Positions 51,421-61,130 of a stretch of DNA of 64,000 nt are shown here, one piece after another (positions within the stretch are counted from its first letter, which is position 1; each line of letters begins with the position of its first letter). The notes under the pieces were generated by a model, which searched no databases, was not told where the DNA came from, and saw only the letters and a list, made by a program, of their open reading frames with translations. The position numbers and the translations under genes are program-made. The DNA is from Edaphobacter sp. GTDB taxonomy: Bacteria; Acidobacteriota; Terriglobia; Terriglobales; Acidobacteriaceae. The stretch covers positions 22,328-86,327 of the forward strand of contig JAOAPF010000447.1 of assembly GCA_025462755.1 (NCBI GenBank), read 5' to 3'.

Positions 51421-51655
51421 ATCTACCTCTCTCTGCTGAACTATCAGAAAAACAGAAACTCTCGTCTGCTACGCGCACCGAAAAACGCTTCGAATTTGTA
51501 TGTGCTCTTTATCCTTACTCTTTTGCCTGCTTAGGAAGCAGACTTCTGCAACATGGACGAGGCGCGCAATCTCTATATCATGGCAGAGTCTACGCTACCT
51601 TTTGGAACCGAAAATGCATCCAACTTCTATCGTCCTGTCACAAGAGGAGTCTTCC

Positions 51656-52297
51656 ATGAGACTTTCGAAGCTCTGGTTCAGCCTCGTCGCCATCGTCGTT
51701 CCCTCGCTCCTGTTAGTCTCGCCGGCATTCGCCGACACCTATAGCGTAGTCAACCTGGGAAGCGATGAAGGCCGACTCGTCTATGGAATGGATGCCTCCG
51801 GCAATGTGGTTATATCAGTCGACGCTGACGGCAACGGCAAATGCACTATCGTCGCCAACTGCTACAAAATTTTCGTCAATGGTGTACTGGCCTTTAGCAC
51901 CGATGCGCCGCCCGTCTTTACCATCGATGATGGAACACCATGCAGCCCCGCCGTGCCCCCCGGACTCACCGTGCTTCACGCCGTTTGTAACAATGGCCGC
52001 GAAGTATTTTCGGCCAGAGCCCCAGGGCAGATCTTCCCCGACCTGTACACCGGCCCCAATCTCGTGGACCTCTTCCCCGGTCAAGGCGCAGGCAACTTCC
52101 TCTATCTGAACTCAGAGGGCGACATCGTCTGGAACGACCCTCTCCGCGAATTCTGGTTCGAAGCCTTCGATCTAGCCTCGCAGGTGCCTGAACCGGGCAG
52201 CTTGTTCTTACTAGCAACAGGTGCACTGGCAGCCGTAGAAACCATACGTCGCCGCGCGCTACTCCGCACCGCAGTTACGGAACCACGTTCAGCGTAA
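51656..52297 (+). CDS. PEP-CTERM protein with long tail
   Basis: GAGGAG precedes the ATG at seven bases. The 213-residue protein has a signal peptide (LVAIVVPSLLLVSPAFAD), a beta-rich body (SVVNLGSDEGRLVYGMDASG), two Cys pairs (GKCTIVANC, TPCSP and HAVCNN), and a PEP-CTERM-like end: VPEPGSLFLLATGALAAVE then RRRALLRTAVTEPRSA. The tail after the basic cluster is longer than normal. Its last 23 bases overlap the end of the S9 peptidase gene on the other strand, which may explain the unusual tail. No exosortase gene is near. Confidence 0.75.
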   Translation: MRLSKLWFSLVAIVVPSLLLVSPAFADTYSVVNLGSDEGRLVYGMDASGNVVISVDADGNGKCTIVANCYKIFVNGVLAFSTDAPPVFTIDDGTPCSPAVPPGLTVLHAVCNNGREVFSARAPGQIFPDLYTGPNLVDLFPGQGAGNFLYLNSEGDIVWNDPLREFWFEAFDLASQVPEPGSLFLLATGALAAVETIRRRALLRTAVTEPRSA

Positions 52298-55200
52298 TCT
52301 CATTCGACTTCACCACCGCCTTCGTCGCCGGATCGACCCGCGACACTCGCACCGTGTACCGGCCCGGCCTGCTCAGATTCACCAGCCGAGCCAGGTGCGC
52401 CGTCTGCGCCGTCGACATTCCCGGCTGCACATAATCCACTGACCGGCCCTCCGTCTGCTGACGCACCCGCGCCTCGCGAGCGTACTCCGTTTCCTCCACC
52501 TCGCGGCCCGCCGCATTCCGCACGTCGATCCTGTACGAAAACTCCGGATTGTTCGTCCCCGGACGATGAGCAAACAAAATCTCATGATCCGACGTGTTGC
52601 TCAGCGTAATGACGATCCGTGCATCCGCCCCCACCTGCACCTCATCGCTCGGGGCGCTGATCTCAATCTGGAACGAAGCGCGGCCGTCTCCGTTCGGCGG
52701 CGGCTTGTCCTTCGGGATCGCCGAAGGCGCAGCCGGCAGAGGAGCAACAGGAGCCTCTGGTTCGGCCGCAGCCGGAGCCTTACCCCGCTTCGGAGCGCGC
52801 TCCACCGCAGCCGGCGGAGCCTCCGTCTTCTCCGGCCCCGACTTGTCCTCTTCCATCTCCGCAGGTCGCGACACTCCCACCCTCGTGTCGGACATCCTGG
52901 TGCTGGGCGAACTGATGCCGGACGAACCCGTCTGCGCCCTCGGCGCGACACGCACCCCAGGCGCCCCATAACCGCCTTCGGCATAGGCGTTCGTCTTCGT
53001 CCACCGGTCGCACCAATCCCCCACCGTCTCATACCAGAGCTTCGAGTTTTGCGGCTTCAGGATCCAATGCCCTTCGTCAGGAAAATAGAGCATCTTGCTC
53101 GGCACATTCAGCCGCTGCAGCGCAGTAAAAAGTTGGAATCCCTCCGATACATCCAGCCGGTAGTCGCGCTGCGAATGAATCACCAGCGTCGGCGTCTTCG
53201 CGTTCCTGATCGACAGCATCGGAGACCACTTGCGGAACGGATCCTGCGCCGCAGGCCTGTCGAAGTAGTTCCACGGCTGCGCCGGCATCGGGTCCAGCGT
53301 CGCCTTAGCCGGGCGCCCTTTGCCCCCAGCCACCACGCTGGGCTCGCGGAACTCCCACTCGTTGAACCAAAGTTCTTCGGTAGCGCCATACGCGCTCTGC
53401 GGATTGAACAGCCCATCGTGCGTCACGATGCACGCAAACCGGTTCGTATGGGTCAGAATCCAGTTCGCCATAAATCCGCCATAACTGGCCCCCAGCGCAC
53501 ACTCCCGCGTCTTGTCGATATACGGAAACAGCTTCTCCGCATAGTCCAGGCCCTTCATCAGATCGACATACGCCTTCCCGCCCCAGTCGCCGTTCACGCC
53601 ATCGACAAACGCCTGCCCATACCCCGTCGACCCGCGAGGATTCACCATCACCACGACATATCCGCTCGCCGCCATCAGCTCCGCATTCCACCGGTAGCTC
53701 CACGCATCGCCCCACGCCCCCTGCGGCCCCCCATGAATCAAAAACTTAACCGGATACTTCCTCGTCTCATCGAAGTTCGGCGGTCGAACAATGAAACCCT
53801 CCACCGGCGTTCCACCCGCGCCAGGAAAACGGAACGTTCCCTGTCCCGATAGATCAAGCGTGCCGAGCAACGCATCGTTCAAGTGGGTGAGCTGCCTTCG
53901 CGGGCTCGATCCCCCCACCTCCAGCGTTCCAAGAATCGAAAACTTCGCAATGTCGGCGGCCTGCTTTGCCTCCGCGGGCGAGCCCGCTTCCACGGCCTGC
54001 GCCTCTTCGGTTAAACCCGGGGCTATCGCGTTGATCTCGCCCGGCTGGTCAACGCTCATCCGCGTCGCAACCAGATTATTTCCATCAAAGCTGAGTTGCA
54101 GATCGGAGAACTCACCGTCCGTCGTAATCGGTTTGAACGGATTCTCCGGCTCGCCCTCAAACTGGTAGCGCAAAACTGCGGTTCGGCCCGCATCGCCGCT
54201 CGCAATGTAGACCGCCTTCGAATCCGGACCCCACACAAACTCGTCTACCCACCGGTCGAACTTGGGCAGGAGCTCCTCAACCTTCATCGTCTCCCGGTCC
54301 AACACCATCAAGCGGAACCGGTCGCTCTCATACCCGGCCCGCGCCTGCGACCGGAACGCCAGGTACTTCCCATTCGGCGAATAGGCCGGTCCATCATCGC
54401 TTCCCGGACTCAGCGAAGCCTTCAACGGCCTCGCCCCCGGAGTATCCAGCCGCAGCGTAAACACATCGTTATTCGTGCTCGCCGCCGGAACAAGATCAAC
54501 ATTGGTTACAAATGCAATCTCCTTCGAGTCCGGAGCCCACGCATATCCCACCGGCCCCCCAAGCGAGAAAGGCGGCGCCTCCGCATCCCCAATATCCTCC
54601 CGCGGCGTCAGATCGCGCACCGCGTTCCCATCCGTCGCCGACACCACCAGCACATGGCTCCGCTTCGGCCCCACATAATCATTCCAGTGCCGGTACAGCA
54701 GATGGTCCCAGGTCTGCGCCTTCACTGGATTGGCCGCAGCCTCAGCATCCTTTCTCTTGTCGCAGTTGTCCTCCTCCACCCACGAGGACCCCTGGCTGCA
54801 CTCCGGATACACCCGCGACGTAAACAGAATCCGCTGCGAATCCGGCGACCACACTGCCCCGCCCGCCTCCGTGCTCACGTTGGTCAACCGCCGCGGCGTC
54901 CCCAGCGTTCCCTGCGCTTCATTCCACAAGGCAAGATAGATCTGCGACGACGTCCCACCATCCTCCGAGACAAACAGCACCTGCTTTCCATCAGGCGAAA
55001 ACCGTCCGCCCGCTTCCCCCTCCTTCCAGAACGTTATCTGGTGCTCGGCCCTGCTTTTTTGTTTGTCATTGCGTGACGCACTTTGTGTGTCATTCCGCAG
55101 CGCAGCGGAGGAATCTGCTTCTCTCCCACTGCCATCCGCCATCGGCACCACCCAAAGGTGATTCACCCTCAAATTCTTCGCCAGGTCCACCTCCGTTGCC

Positions 55201-55385
55201 GAAAACATCACCCACTTGCCCGACGGAGAGATCTGCGGATCGCTTACCCGCTTCATCTTCTGCAGATCCGCAAAGGTCATTGGCCGTCTACCCGACACAT
55301 CACCCGCCCCCTGTGCCGAACCCCCGACCCACGCACCGGCGCATGCTGCGGCCAGCAGACCTGTGGAAACCAATCCATTCCTCAT
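52275..55385 (-). CDS. S9 prolyl-oligopeptidase-like peptidase with C-terminal Ig-like extension
   Basis: The 1036-residue protein has a signal peptide, a TolB/PD40-like propeller (FSPDGKQVLFVSED, WSPDSQRILF, WAPDSKEIAFVTN), and an alpha/beta-hydrolase domain. The nucleophile is Ser634 in GASYGGF, the acid lies in HSQRDYRLD, and the histidine in PDEGHW. A Pro/Ala-rich linker from about residue 860 leads to an Ig-like module (EVQVGADARIVITLSNTSDH; RPGRYTVRVSRVDPATKAVV). Most family members end soon after the histidine, so this module is an extra. Residues about 90-115 (GREADSSAALRNDTQS region) are encoded by a dispersed repeat. The gene overlaps the PEP-CTERM gene by 23 bases. Confidence 0.88.
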   Translation of the reverse strand: MRNGLVSTGLLAAACAGAWVGGSAQGAGDVSGRRPMTFADLQKMKRVSDPQISPSGKWVMFSATEVDLAKNLRVNHLWVVPMADGSGREADSSAALRNDTQSASRNDKQKSRAEHQITFWKEGEAGGRFSPDGKQVLFVSEDGGTSSQIYLALWNEAQGTLGTPRRLTNVSTEAGGAVWSPDSQRILFTSRVYPECSQGSSWVEEDNCDKRKDAEAAANPVKAQTWDHLLYRHWNDYVGPKRSHVLVVSATDGNAVRDLTPREDIGDAEAPPFSLGGPVGYAWAPDSKEIAFVTNVDLVPAASTNNDVFTLRLDTPGARPLKASLSPGSDDGPAYSPNGKYLAFRSQARAGYESDRFRLMVLDRETMKVEELLPKFDRWVDEFVWGPDSKAVYIASGDAGRTAVLRYQFEGEPENPFKPITTDGEFSDLQLSFDGNNLVATRMSVDQPGEINAIAPGLTEEAQAVEAGSPAEAKQAADIAKFSILGTLEVGGSSPRRQLTHLNDALLGTLDLSGQGTFRFPGAGGTPVEGFIVRPPNFDETRKYPVKFLIHGGPQGAWGDAWSYRWNAELMAASGYVVVMVNPRGSTGYGQAFVDGVNGDWGGKAYVDLMKGLDYAEKLFPYIDKTRECALGASYGGFMANWILTHTNRFACIVTHDGLFNPQSAYGATEELWFNEWEFREPSVVAGGKGRPAKATLDPMPAQPWNYFDRPAAQDPFRKWSPMLSIRNAKTPTLVIHSQRDYRLDVSEGFQLFTALQRLNVPSKMLYFPDEGHWILKPQNSKLWYETVGDWCDRWTKTNAYAEGGYGAPGVRVAPRAQTGSSGISSPSTRMSDTRVGVSRPAEMEEDKSGPEKTEAPPAAVERAPKRGKAPAAAEPEAPVAPLPAAPSAIPKDKPPPNGDGRASFQIEISAPSDEVQVGADARIVITLSNTSDHEILFAHRPGTNNPEFSYRIDVRNAAGREVEETEYAREARVRQQTEGRSVDYVQPGMSTAQTAHLARLVNLSRPGRYTVRVSRVDPATKAVVKSNEITLNVVP
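55098..55124 (-). repeat. Dispersed repeat inside the S9 peptidase gene
   Basis: These 27 bases match 61000-61026 at 25 positions. The latter lies in the non-coding spacer before the HNH gene. Here the copy is in frame in a surface loop between propeller strands. Confidence 0.6.
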
Positions 55386-55499
55386 GGCGCCAGTCTAACT
55401 CCCACAACGAAAAAATCGGCAGCCTCGGTGATCATCGGTGTTAAGCCCGTGTGAAGTCTCAGTCCACCCTCCCGTCCGATCGAAATATATTTTCAAAAG

Positions 55500-55600
55500 T
55501 TGGCATATTTTTCGACCACAAAATTCACCACGCAAAAACCACACAAATCACCACGATTTACCATCAATTCACCACGTTCTGAAGCTCAAAAACCATAGTC
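55500..55600. repeat. CACCA-rich segment
   Basis: Repeated CACCAC/ACCAC words with A-runs. A stretch around 55520 closely matches 21890-21918 near the gyrA end (about 28 bases nearly identical). It lies 3' of the histidine kinase gene and before the S9 gene start. Confidence 0.5.
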
Positions 55601-55614
55601 AAATCGCCGTATCC

Positions 55615-57018
55615 TCAAACACTTGCGCTATACGCCCTCTCTCCCGCCACCACCCCGAATTTTTTATTTGCAACATCAGCCGGCAACTCCACCGCCACCG
55701 CAGCCCCATACGGATGCAGGTTGAACGCGCTGATCTCCCCGCCATGCTCATGAACGATCCCATAGCATACGCTCAACCCCAAACCCATTGATTCACAAGG
55801 CTCAAACACCCGTCCCGGCTGGGAAAACCCCCGCCCCGTATCACTTACAACCAAATGCACCCTCTCCCGATCCCCGCCACCCGAAACGCTCACCGACATC
55901 CGAATCACTTGCTCCTCCCCGGCGACCGCTCCCGCCACCCCAGTCAGCGACTGGGCCGCATTGTTCAGCAGATGCTCCATCATCTGCCGCAGCCGATCCC
56001 TGTTTCCCCGCACCACCGCGACTTCCAGCCCAGCCTCCACATCCAGTCGAACTCCCCTGCTTTCAAGCTCTTCAGCACACGCCCCAGCTAATTCCCGCAT
56101 CAGCCCCGTCACATCCACTGCCTCCTCGCTCTGCGCCGCCGGACGCGAAAACTCCAGCAGCGTCTCCACTGTCTGCCTCATCCGCAGCGCCTCCTGCACA
56201 ATGATCCCGGCATCCTCCCTTACTCGCCCCTCACTCGTCGTAGCCACGATTAACTCCGCAAATCCCAGCACCGCAGTCAGCGGATCGCTCAGCGCATGGG
56301 CCATCCCTCCAACCATTAACCCCAATCCAGCCAGCTTCTCCGCACGCACCAGTCTGTCCGCCAACGCTGCATTCTCCATCGCCCGTTCCACCTTGAACGC
56401 CAACGCCTCCATCGGCGCCAACGCCTTCGCCAGCGCACTTCGCCGGACGCCCATCAATCCGTCCGCCCCCACCGCCAGCGCACCCAGCATCCGGCCTCCC
56501 GCCGTCCATAGGGGAATCACAATTGCCCCGCTATGACTAGTCGGCAACGGTCCCTTGCCCAAAACCACCGCAAAGCTCTTACTCCCCACGCGCATCCCAA
56601 GCCCGCCATCCCCTCGGCTGACGCCGCCACTGCGCTCCGCTGCCACAACACCCTCTCCCCAGACCTTCAGCGACTGCACCATCGGATCGTCCATCCCGGT
56701 AGTCGCCGCCACTACCAACGGCCCCGGCGCATCCCGAACCAGCATCGCAGCCCGGCGAAACGGGCTCTTCTCCGCCACCAACCGCGTTACCCGCCCAGCC
56801 AATTCCAACCCGTCTCCCACCCCCGAGAGCCGCATATCCAGCTGCGAATAGGCCGTCAACTCCTCCTCCATCCGGCGCTCCCGACGTCTCCGCCCAGCAC
56901 GCGACTGCAGGCGAAACCGCAGCAGCCACAATGCACATGCAACCGCACTCCCCGCCGCCAACTCCGGCCACCGCGACGCGGCCAGCCTACTACCCATCTC
57001 CCTCATTCCGACCCACAT
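55615..57018 (-). CDS. Orphan sensor histidine kinase with GAF-like domain
   Basis: GGAGG lies seven bases before the ATG at 57016-57018; the TTG at 57024 is too close to it. The 467-residue protein has one hydrophobic segment (AAGSAVACALWLLRF), a GAF-like region (residues about 60-200: SPFRRAAMLVRDAPGPLVVA), then HisKA with GLMVGGMAHALSDPLTAVLG. The phosphorylated His is in MAHALSDPL, a variant of the usual SHELRTPL. The HATPase domain has LLNNAAQSL (N box), VSDTGRGFS (G1) and GLGLSVCYGIV (G2). No response regulator is adjacent, so its partner is encoded elsewhere. The input signal is unknown. Confidence 0.85.
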   Translation of the reverse strand: MWVGMREMGSRLAASRWPELAAGSAVACALWLLRFRLQSRAGRRRRERRMEEELTAYSQLDMRLSGVGDGLELAGRVTRLVAEKSPFRRAAMLVRDAPGPLVVAATTGMDDPMVQSLKVWGEGVVAAERSGGVSRGDGGLGMRVGSKSFAVVLGKGPLPTSHSGAIVIPLWTAGGRMLGALAVGADGLMGVRRSALAKALAPMEALAFKVERAMENAALADRLVRAEKLAGLGLMVGGMAHALSDPLTAVLGFAELIVATTSEGRVREDAGIIVQEALRMRQTVETLLEFSRPAAQSEEAVDVTGLMRELAGACAEELESRGVRLDVEAGLEVAVVRGNRDRLRQMMEHLLNNAAQSLTGVAGAVAGEEQVIRMSVSVSGGGDRERVHLVVSDTGRGFSQPGRVFEPCESMGLGLSVCYGIVHEHGGEISAFNLHPYGAAVAVELPADVANKKFGVVAGERAYSASV

Positions 57019-57176
57019 CACCAAACCTCCCGAATCGCGTCTATTCTTGGTAAGCAGTAGCGTGTCTTAGTAGTCTGTCTCCGCGGCGGCCCGACGTGCC
57101 GTTGGCAATATGGTTTAGCTGTGAGCAGGGCAACCACGAAGAAAATTGTCCCAGCCTCAACCTGGAGTTCTCGCCC

Positions 57177-58139
57177 ATGAAGCCACTCTCTCCAATCCGC
57201 ATCGCCGCCTCCGCGAGCCTGTATGCCCTAATCCTTTTTCAGCTATCGGCTACGCCCGCCCGAGCCTTCGCCGGTGTCGTAATTCCAGACGGAGCCGCAC
57301 AGGAGCCCGCCGGCTTCGGCCCCCTCGACCCCACTCCACCCACAGGCCTCACGCCCGACCAGATCATCCAGAAGTTCGCCGCCCGCGAGTCCGAGTTCGC
57401 CAAAGCCCGTGAGAACTACACCTTCCGCCAGACCGTCAAAGTCGACACCCTCGCCGAAGACACCAACCGCGTCGACGGCGAGTACCAGCAGGTCACCGAC
57501 ATCACCTTCAATCAAGCCGGCAAGCGCGAAGAGCACGTCGTCTTCGCCCCACAGAACACCCTCGAGCGCGTCATGATGTCCCCCGCCGACTTCCAGGACA
57601 TCGAACATCGCCTGCCCTTCATCCTCACCACCGAAGACCTGCCCCAATACGACATCACCTACCTCGGCCGCCAGCACGTCGACGAACTCGACACCTACGT
57701 CTTCAGCGCCGGGCCCAAAGTCATCGTAAAAAACCACCGTTACTTTCAGGGCAAAGTCTGGGTCGATCAGCGGGACTTTCAGATCGTCCTCGTCAACGGA
57801 AAATCCGTCCCCGACGACAAGCGCAAAGGCCACGAGGACCTCTCACCGCCCTACACCACTTACTACGAGCAGGTAGACGGCAAATACTGGTTCCCCACCT
57901 ACACCAAGGCAGAAGGCAACCTGCACTTCGCGGGCGGCGACGGCTACCTGGCGCAGGACGTCCACCTCCGCACCGTAGTCAAATACTCCGACTACAAGCA
58001 GTTCCACGCCACCTCGCGCATCATCTATAACGGCCAGGACATCACCAACAACAAAGCGCCCGAAGACAAGAACAACAAAGCACCTAACGATCAAGACAAA
58101 GACAAGAACAAGCAGCCGCCATCTACGCCTCCCCAGTAG
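57177..58139 (+). CDS. Exported LolA-like protein
   Basis: The 320-residue protein starts at the ATG at 57177 (GGAG ten bases upstream) with a signal peptide (SLYALILFQLSATPARAFA). The mature part has DQIIQKFAARESEFAKAREN, then LolA/LolB-like strands: YTFRQTVKV, YFQGKVWVDQRDFQIVLVNG and KYWFPTYTKAEGNL, the sign of the outer-membrane lipoprotein-sorting fold. The C-terminus is a Lys/Asn/Pro/Asp-rich tail of short repeats (NNKAPEDKNNKAPNDQDKDK). It probably carries lipophilic cargo through the periplasm. An earlier in-frame start (57096) has no signal peptide. Confidence 0.75.
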   Translation: MKPLSPIRIAASASLYALILFQLSATPARAFAGVVIPDGAAQEPAGFGPLDPTPPTGLTPDQIIQKFAARESEFAKARENYTFRQTVKVDTLAEDTNRVDGEYQQVTDITFNQAGKREEHVVFAPQNTLERVMMSPADFQDIEHRLPFILTTEDLPQYDITYLGRQHVDELDTYVFSAGPKVIVKNHRYFQGKVWVDQRDFQIVLVNGKSVPDDKRKGHEDLSPPYTTYYEQVDGKYWFPTYTKAEGNLHFAGGDGYLAQDVHLRTVVKYSDYKQFHATSRIIYNGQDITNNKAPEDKNNKAPNDQDKDKNKQPPSTPPQ

Positions 58140-58170
58140 ATGCTGCTGATGAGCCATCGTCAGCGAGTGG

Positions 58171-58203
58171 CCCATCCTTTGCGGTTTCATCGCAAAGGAT
58201 GGG
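58171..58203. repeat. Hairpin repeat (CCCATCCTTTGCG family)
   Basis: CCCATCCTTTGCG pairs with CGCAAAGGATGGG around a seven-base loop. The same core occurs twice at 44763-44838. It lies between convergent genes, so it could also act as a terminator, but the shared sequence points to a dispersed palindromic repeat. Confidence 0.65.
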
Positions 58204-58251
58204 TTATTCGCGCTAGGCGCGAACCGTTCTCTTCTCTCCAGACATTGAGGC

Positions 58252-58518
58252 TTAGTTGGTCTCGCAGTGCGCATCGGGATCGGCATGCTGCTGCGTCATC
58301 CACCGGTCCATCAGCGTGCCCGCGCAGCGCGCTCCGCACAAATGCTTCACCCCCGCTGAATGCGCATGCTTGCCCTGCCACCGCGTCAGCTTAATCAGCG
58401 GCTGGTCCTCCTCCGGCTTCTCTCCCTGGAAGCAGTCCACCCACGCCAGCCACCAGTCTCCACCCTCGCCTTTTTTATCCCCGCAAATGTCGCACTGGTA
58501 ACTCTCGATATAAGCCAT
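58252..58518 (-). CDS. Small cysteine-rich, likely zinc-binding protein
   Basis: GGAGG precedes the ATG at eight bases. The 88-residue protein has CDICGDKKG near its N-terminus and HLCGARCAGTLMDRW near its C-terminus, which could form one treble-clef-like zinc site, separated by a Trp-rich segment (GGDWWLAWVDCF). Such proteins bind nucleic acid or proteins; no specific role is known. It is transcribed alone, before the S9 gene at 58555. Confidence 0.65.
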   Translation of the reverse strand: MAYIESYQCDICGDKKGEGGDWWLAWVDCFQGEKPEEDQPLIKLTRWQGKHAHSAGVKHLCGARCAGTLMDRWMTQQHADPDAHCETN

Positions 58519-58554
58519 TCACTCTCTCCTCCGAGAGAAACTATCACACTGCCG

Positions 58555-60726
58555 TTACTTTGTGGCCATCGGCGCTGCCCCCGGCCCAACGCCATCCGCA
58601 AACGGCTCGCCCCAGATGTAGTGCTCAAACCAATGCAGGTTCTCCTCCATCACCGCCCGCTGCTGCTTCGGCTTATCAATCGGATGCCCAAACCCGTGAT
58701 ACAGCACCATCTTCACTGGCACACCCTTGTCTTCGAGCGCCTGCCGCAGCTCAAAACTGTCAGGCACCGGCACCCGCTTGTCACGGTCTCCCTGTTGAAT
58801 CAGCGTCGGTGTCTTCGCCTTCGCGATATACGAAATCGGCGACGTCTTCTTATAAATCTCCGGGTCATCCCATGGCGTAGCCTTCAGATACTGCCGCGTG
58901 AACGGAGTGATGTCCGTATTCACGTAGTACGTCGTCCAGTCTGAGATGCCCGCCCCGACCGACACCGCCTTGAAGCGGTCGCTCGCCGTCGTAATGAACG
59001 CCGAGATATATCCGCCCTCGCTCCAACCCATCGAGCCAACGCGGTCTTTATCCACAAACCCCTGCGCGATCAGATAATCCACGCCCGAGATCACATCAGC
59101 ATAATCCCCCACACCCAGATTCCGCACATTAAGCGCACGAAACTTGGCACCATACCCCGCCGACCCGCGATAGTTCGGCCGCAGCACCAGCGCGCCCTTC
59201 GCCACAAACAACTCGACCGGATAGTAACGATCAGCACTCACATTCGGCCGGTCCACACCCGTAGGCCCGCCATGAATCACCACCAGCAGCGGATACTTCT
59301 TCTTCGCATCGAAGTCCGCCGGCTTCTCCAGAATCCCCTCGACCGTCGCCCCATCACCCGACTTCCAGCTCACCACCTCACGCCGCGCCACCGTGTAGGC
59401 ATTCATTGCATCCGTCAGATGAGTCACCCGCACCGGTGCGCCGCTCCCCGCGGTCGAAGCGATATAAACCTCCGCTCCCGTATTCGGCATCGCCGCCGCA
59501 TACGCCACCTCGCCGAAGTCCTTCGTAAACGAAGCCCCATTCGCTATCAGATCATCCGGATAAGTCACCTGCTCCGCCGCACCCGTAGCCACGTTCAATC
59601 GGTAAAGATGCGACGCCGTCTTCTTTAGCGCGCCAAAGTAAATCCCCTTCTCCGACCACGCAAACAGATGAGCATCCTCATCAAAGTTCCCGCTCACCAC
59701 CCGCGGCGTCCCACCCGTCACCGGCACCACCGCGATCTTCTGGTTCGCATAGAAAAAATACTGCGCACCATCCGCCGTCACAAACGCCACCTCGCTTCCA
59801 TCCGGCGAGAGGTGCGGATCGCTGTTCGGTCCCGGCGTCGTCACCAGCTTCGTTACCTTCTTATCCGCAACCGAGACTACATAAACCGTCGTCGTCCCAC
59901 CATTCTTCAGCTCGCCATTCTTCGCGGCGGCAAACGCAACCTTTCCCCCATCCTTCGACCACGAAAATCCCTGCACGCTGAACCCATCGCCCTCGGTCAG
60001 CCGATGCGCCTCCGGCACGCCAAACGGAGGAGCCGGGGCCGCCGAAGCCGCCGCACTCGAGGTTGCAGACTTCTCCTTCGCCTCCTTAGCCGGAGCCGCA
60101 ACCGGAGCCGCCGTCACATCCACCGTCCAGAGATGGGTCATCCGCTCGTCTCCATCGATGACCGTGTACTCCCCGTAGCGTTCCACCCGGTCCTTCTGCG
60201 CCTTCGACAGCGGGTCTTTCGTCGTAAACGCGACCGTCTTCGAATCCGGCCCCCACTCGAACCCATCCACGCCGTCGTCAAGCTTCGTCACCTGCCGCGC
60301 CTCGCCCCCGGTCGGATCGATCACATAGATCTGCTTGCTGTCGGCCTTCGTCTCCGCAATCTGCCCTGGCCTGTCGGACACAAACGCAACCCAATGCCCA
60401 TCCGGCGACCACTTCGCTCCCGAACTCGACTTCTCCTCCGCCGTCAACCGGTGCGTATTCCCCGCACGATCCGCAATCCAGAGATCGCGCTCAAACGCAT
60501 TGTCCTTCCAGTTCGTCCGCGACACCTCATACACCACACGCTGTCCATCCGGAGACAACGCCGCCCCCGAAGCCGTCTGCATTTCAAGCGCCTGATCGAT
60601 GCTCGGCACGCGCGCCATGCCCTGACCTGCAGCAAACCTCCCCGGCAACAAAACCAGCGCAAGACCGAAAAGACAAGACGCACCGGCAACAGGAAATTTT
60701 GCTTTGGATAAATTGTGAGGAGTCAT
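58555..60726 (-). CDS. S9 family peptidase (acylaminoacyl-peptidase/DPP-like)
   Basis: The 723-residue protein has an N-terminal signal (LFGLALVLLPGRFAAGQ), a TolB/PD40 propeller with WSPDGHWVAFVSDR, WGPDSKTVAF and LSPDGSEVAFVT, and an alpha/beta-hydrolase domain. The nucleophile is Ser569 in GWSEGGY, the acid is in QQGDRDKRVP, and His in YHGFGHP. It is the same class as the protein at 52275 but lacks the Ig-like extension. It probably degrades peptides or acyl-peptides in the periplasm. No SD precedes the ATG. Confidence 0.9.
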   Translation of the reverse strand: MTPHNLSKAKFPVAGASCLFGLALVLLPGRFAAGQGMARVPSIDQALEMQTASGAALSPDGQRVVYEVSRTNWKDNAFERDLWIADRAGNTHRLTAEEKSSSGAKWSPDGHWVAFVSDRPGQIAETKADSKQIYVIDPTGGEARQVTKLDDGVDGFEWGPDSKTVAFTTKDPLSKAQKDRVERYGEYTVIDGDERMTHLWTVDVTAAPVAAPAKEAKEKSATSSAAASAAPAPPFGVPEAHRLTEGDGFSVQGFSWSKDGGKVAFAAAKNGELKNGGTTTVYVVSVADKKVTKLVTTPGPNSDPHLSPDGSEVAFVTADGAQYFFYANQKIAVVPVTGGTPRVVSGNFDEDAHLFAWSEKGIYFGALKKTASHLYRLNVATGAAEQVTYPDDLIANGASFTKDFGEVAYAAAMPNTGAEVYIASTAGSGAPVRVTHLTDAMNAYTVARREVVSWKSGDGATVEGILEKPADFDAKKKYPLLVVIHGGPTGVDRPNVSADRYYPVELFVAKGALVLRPNYRGSAGYGAKFRALNVRNLGVGDYADVISGVDYLIAQGFVDKDRVGSMGWSEGGYISAFITTASDRFKAVSVGAGISDWTTYYVNTDITPFTRQYLKATPWDDPEIYKKTSPISYIAKAKTPTLIQQGDRDKRVPVPDSFELRQALEDKGVPVKMVLYHGFGHPIDKPKQQRAVMEENLHWFEHYIWGEPFADGVGPGAAPMATK

Positions 60727-61130
60727 ACGCGACAGTGTCGCACACCGCCCCCAGCCCGCAAAAATTCACAACCTGCCTATCCCCACCCAAACTTTGTCAT
60801 TCTGCGTATCCTCGCTATCCACCCAAATTTTTGCCATCCTGAGCGAGGCATTCGCGCACCTTGCGAACGGCGAGTTCGAAGGACCCGCGATCGCCTTTGC
60901 TTGTGCGGTTGCCATTGCTTTTGCTTTTGCCGTGCCCGTCCTCTTCCACCCAAGCCAAAAGACCGTCATTTCGACCGAAGCTGCTCACGCCTTTGTGAGC
61001 AGCGCAGCGGAGAAATCCGCTTCTCTACCTCCACCGTTCGCCAACCCCCACACCGCCCACCTACCAGTGCCTTCGCCCTCTTATCTGATCCCCGCAGGAG
61101 ACCTGCTGTCGTCCTTGTATTTCAACCCCG

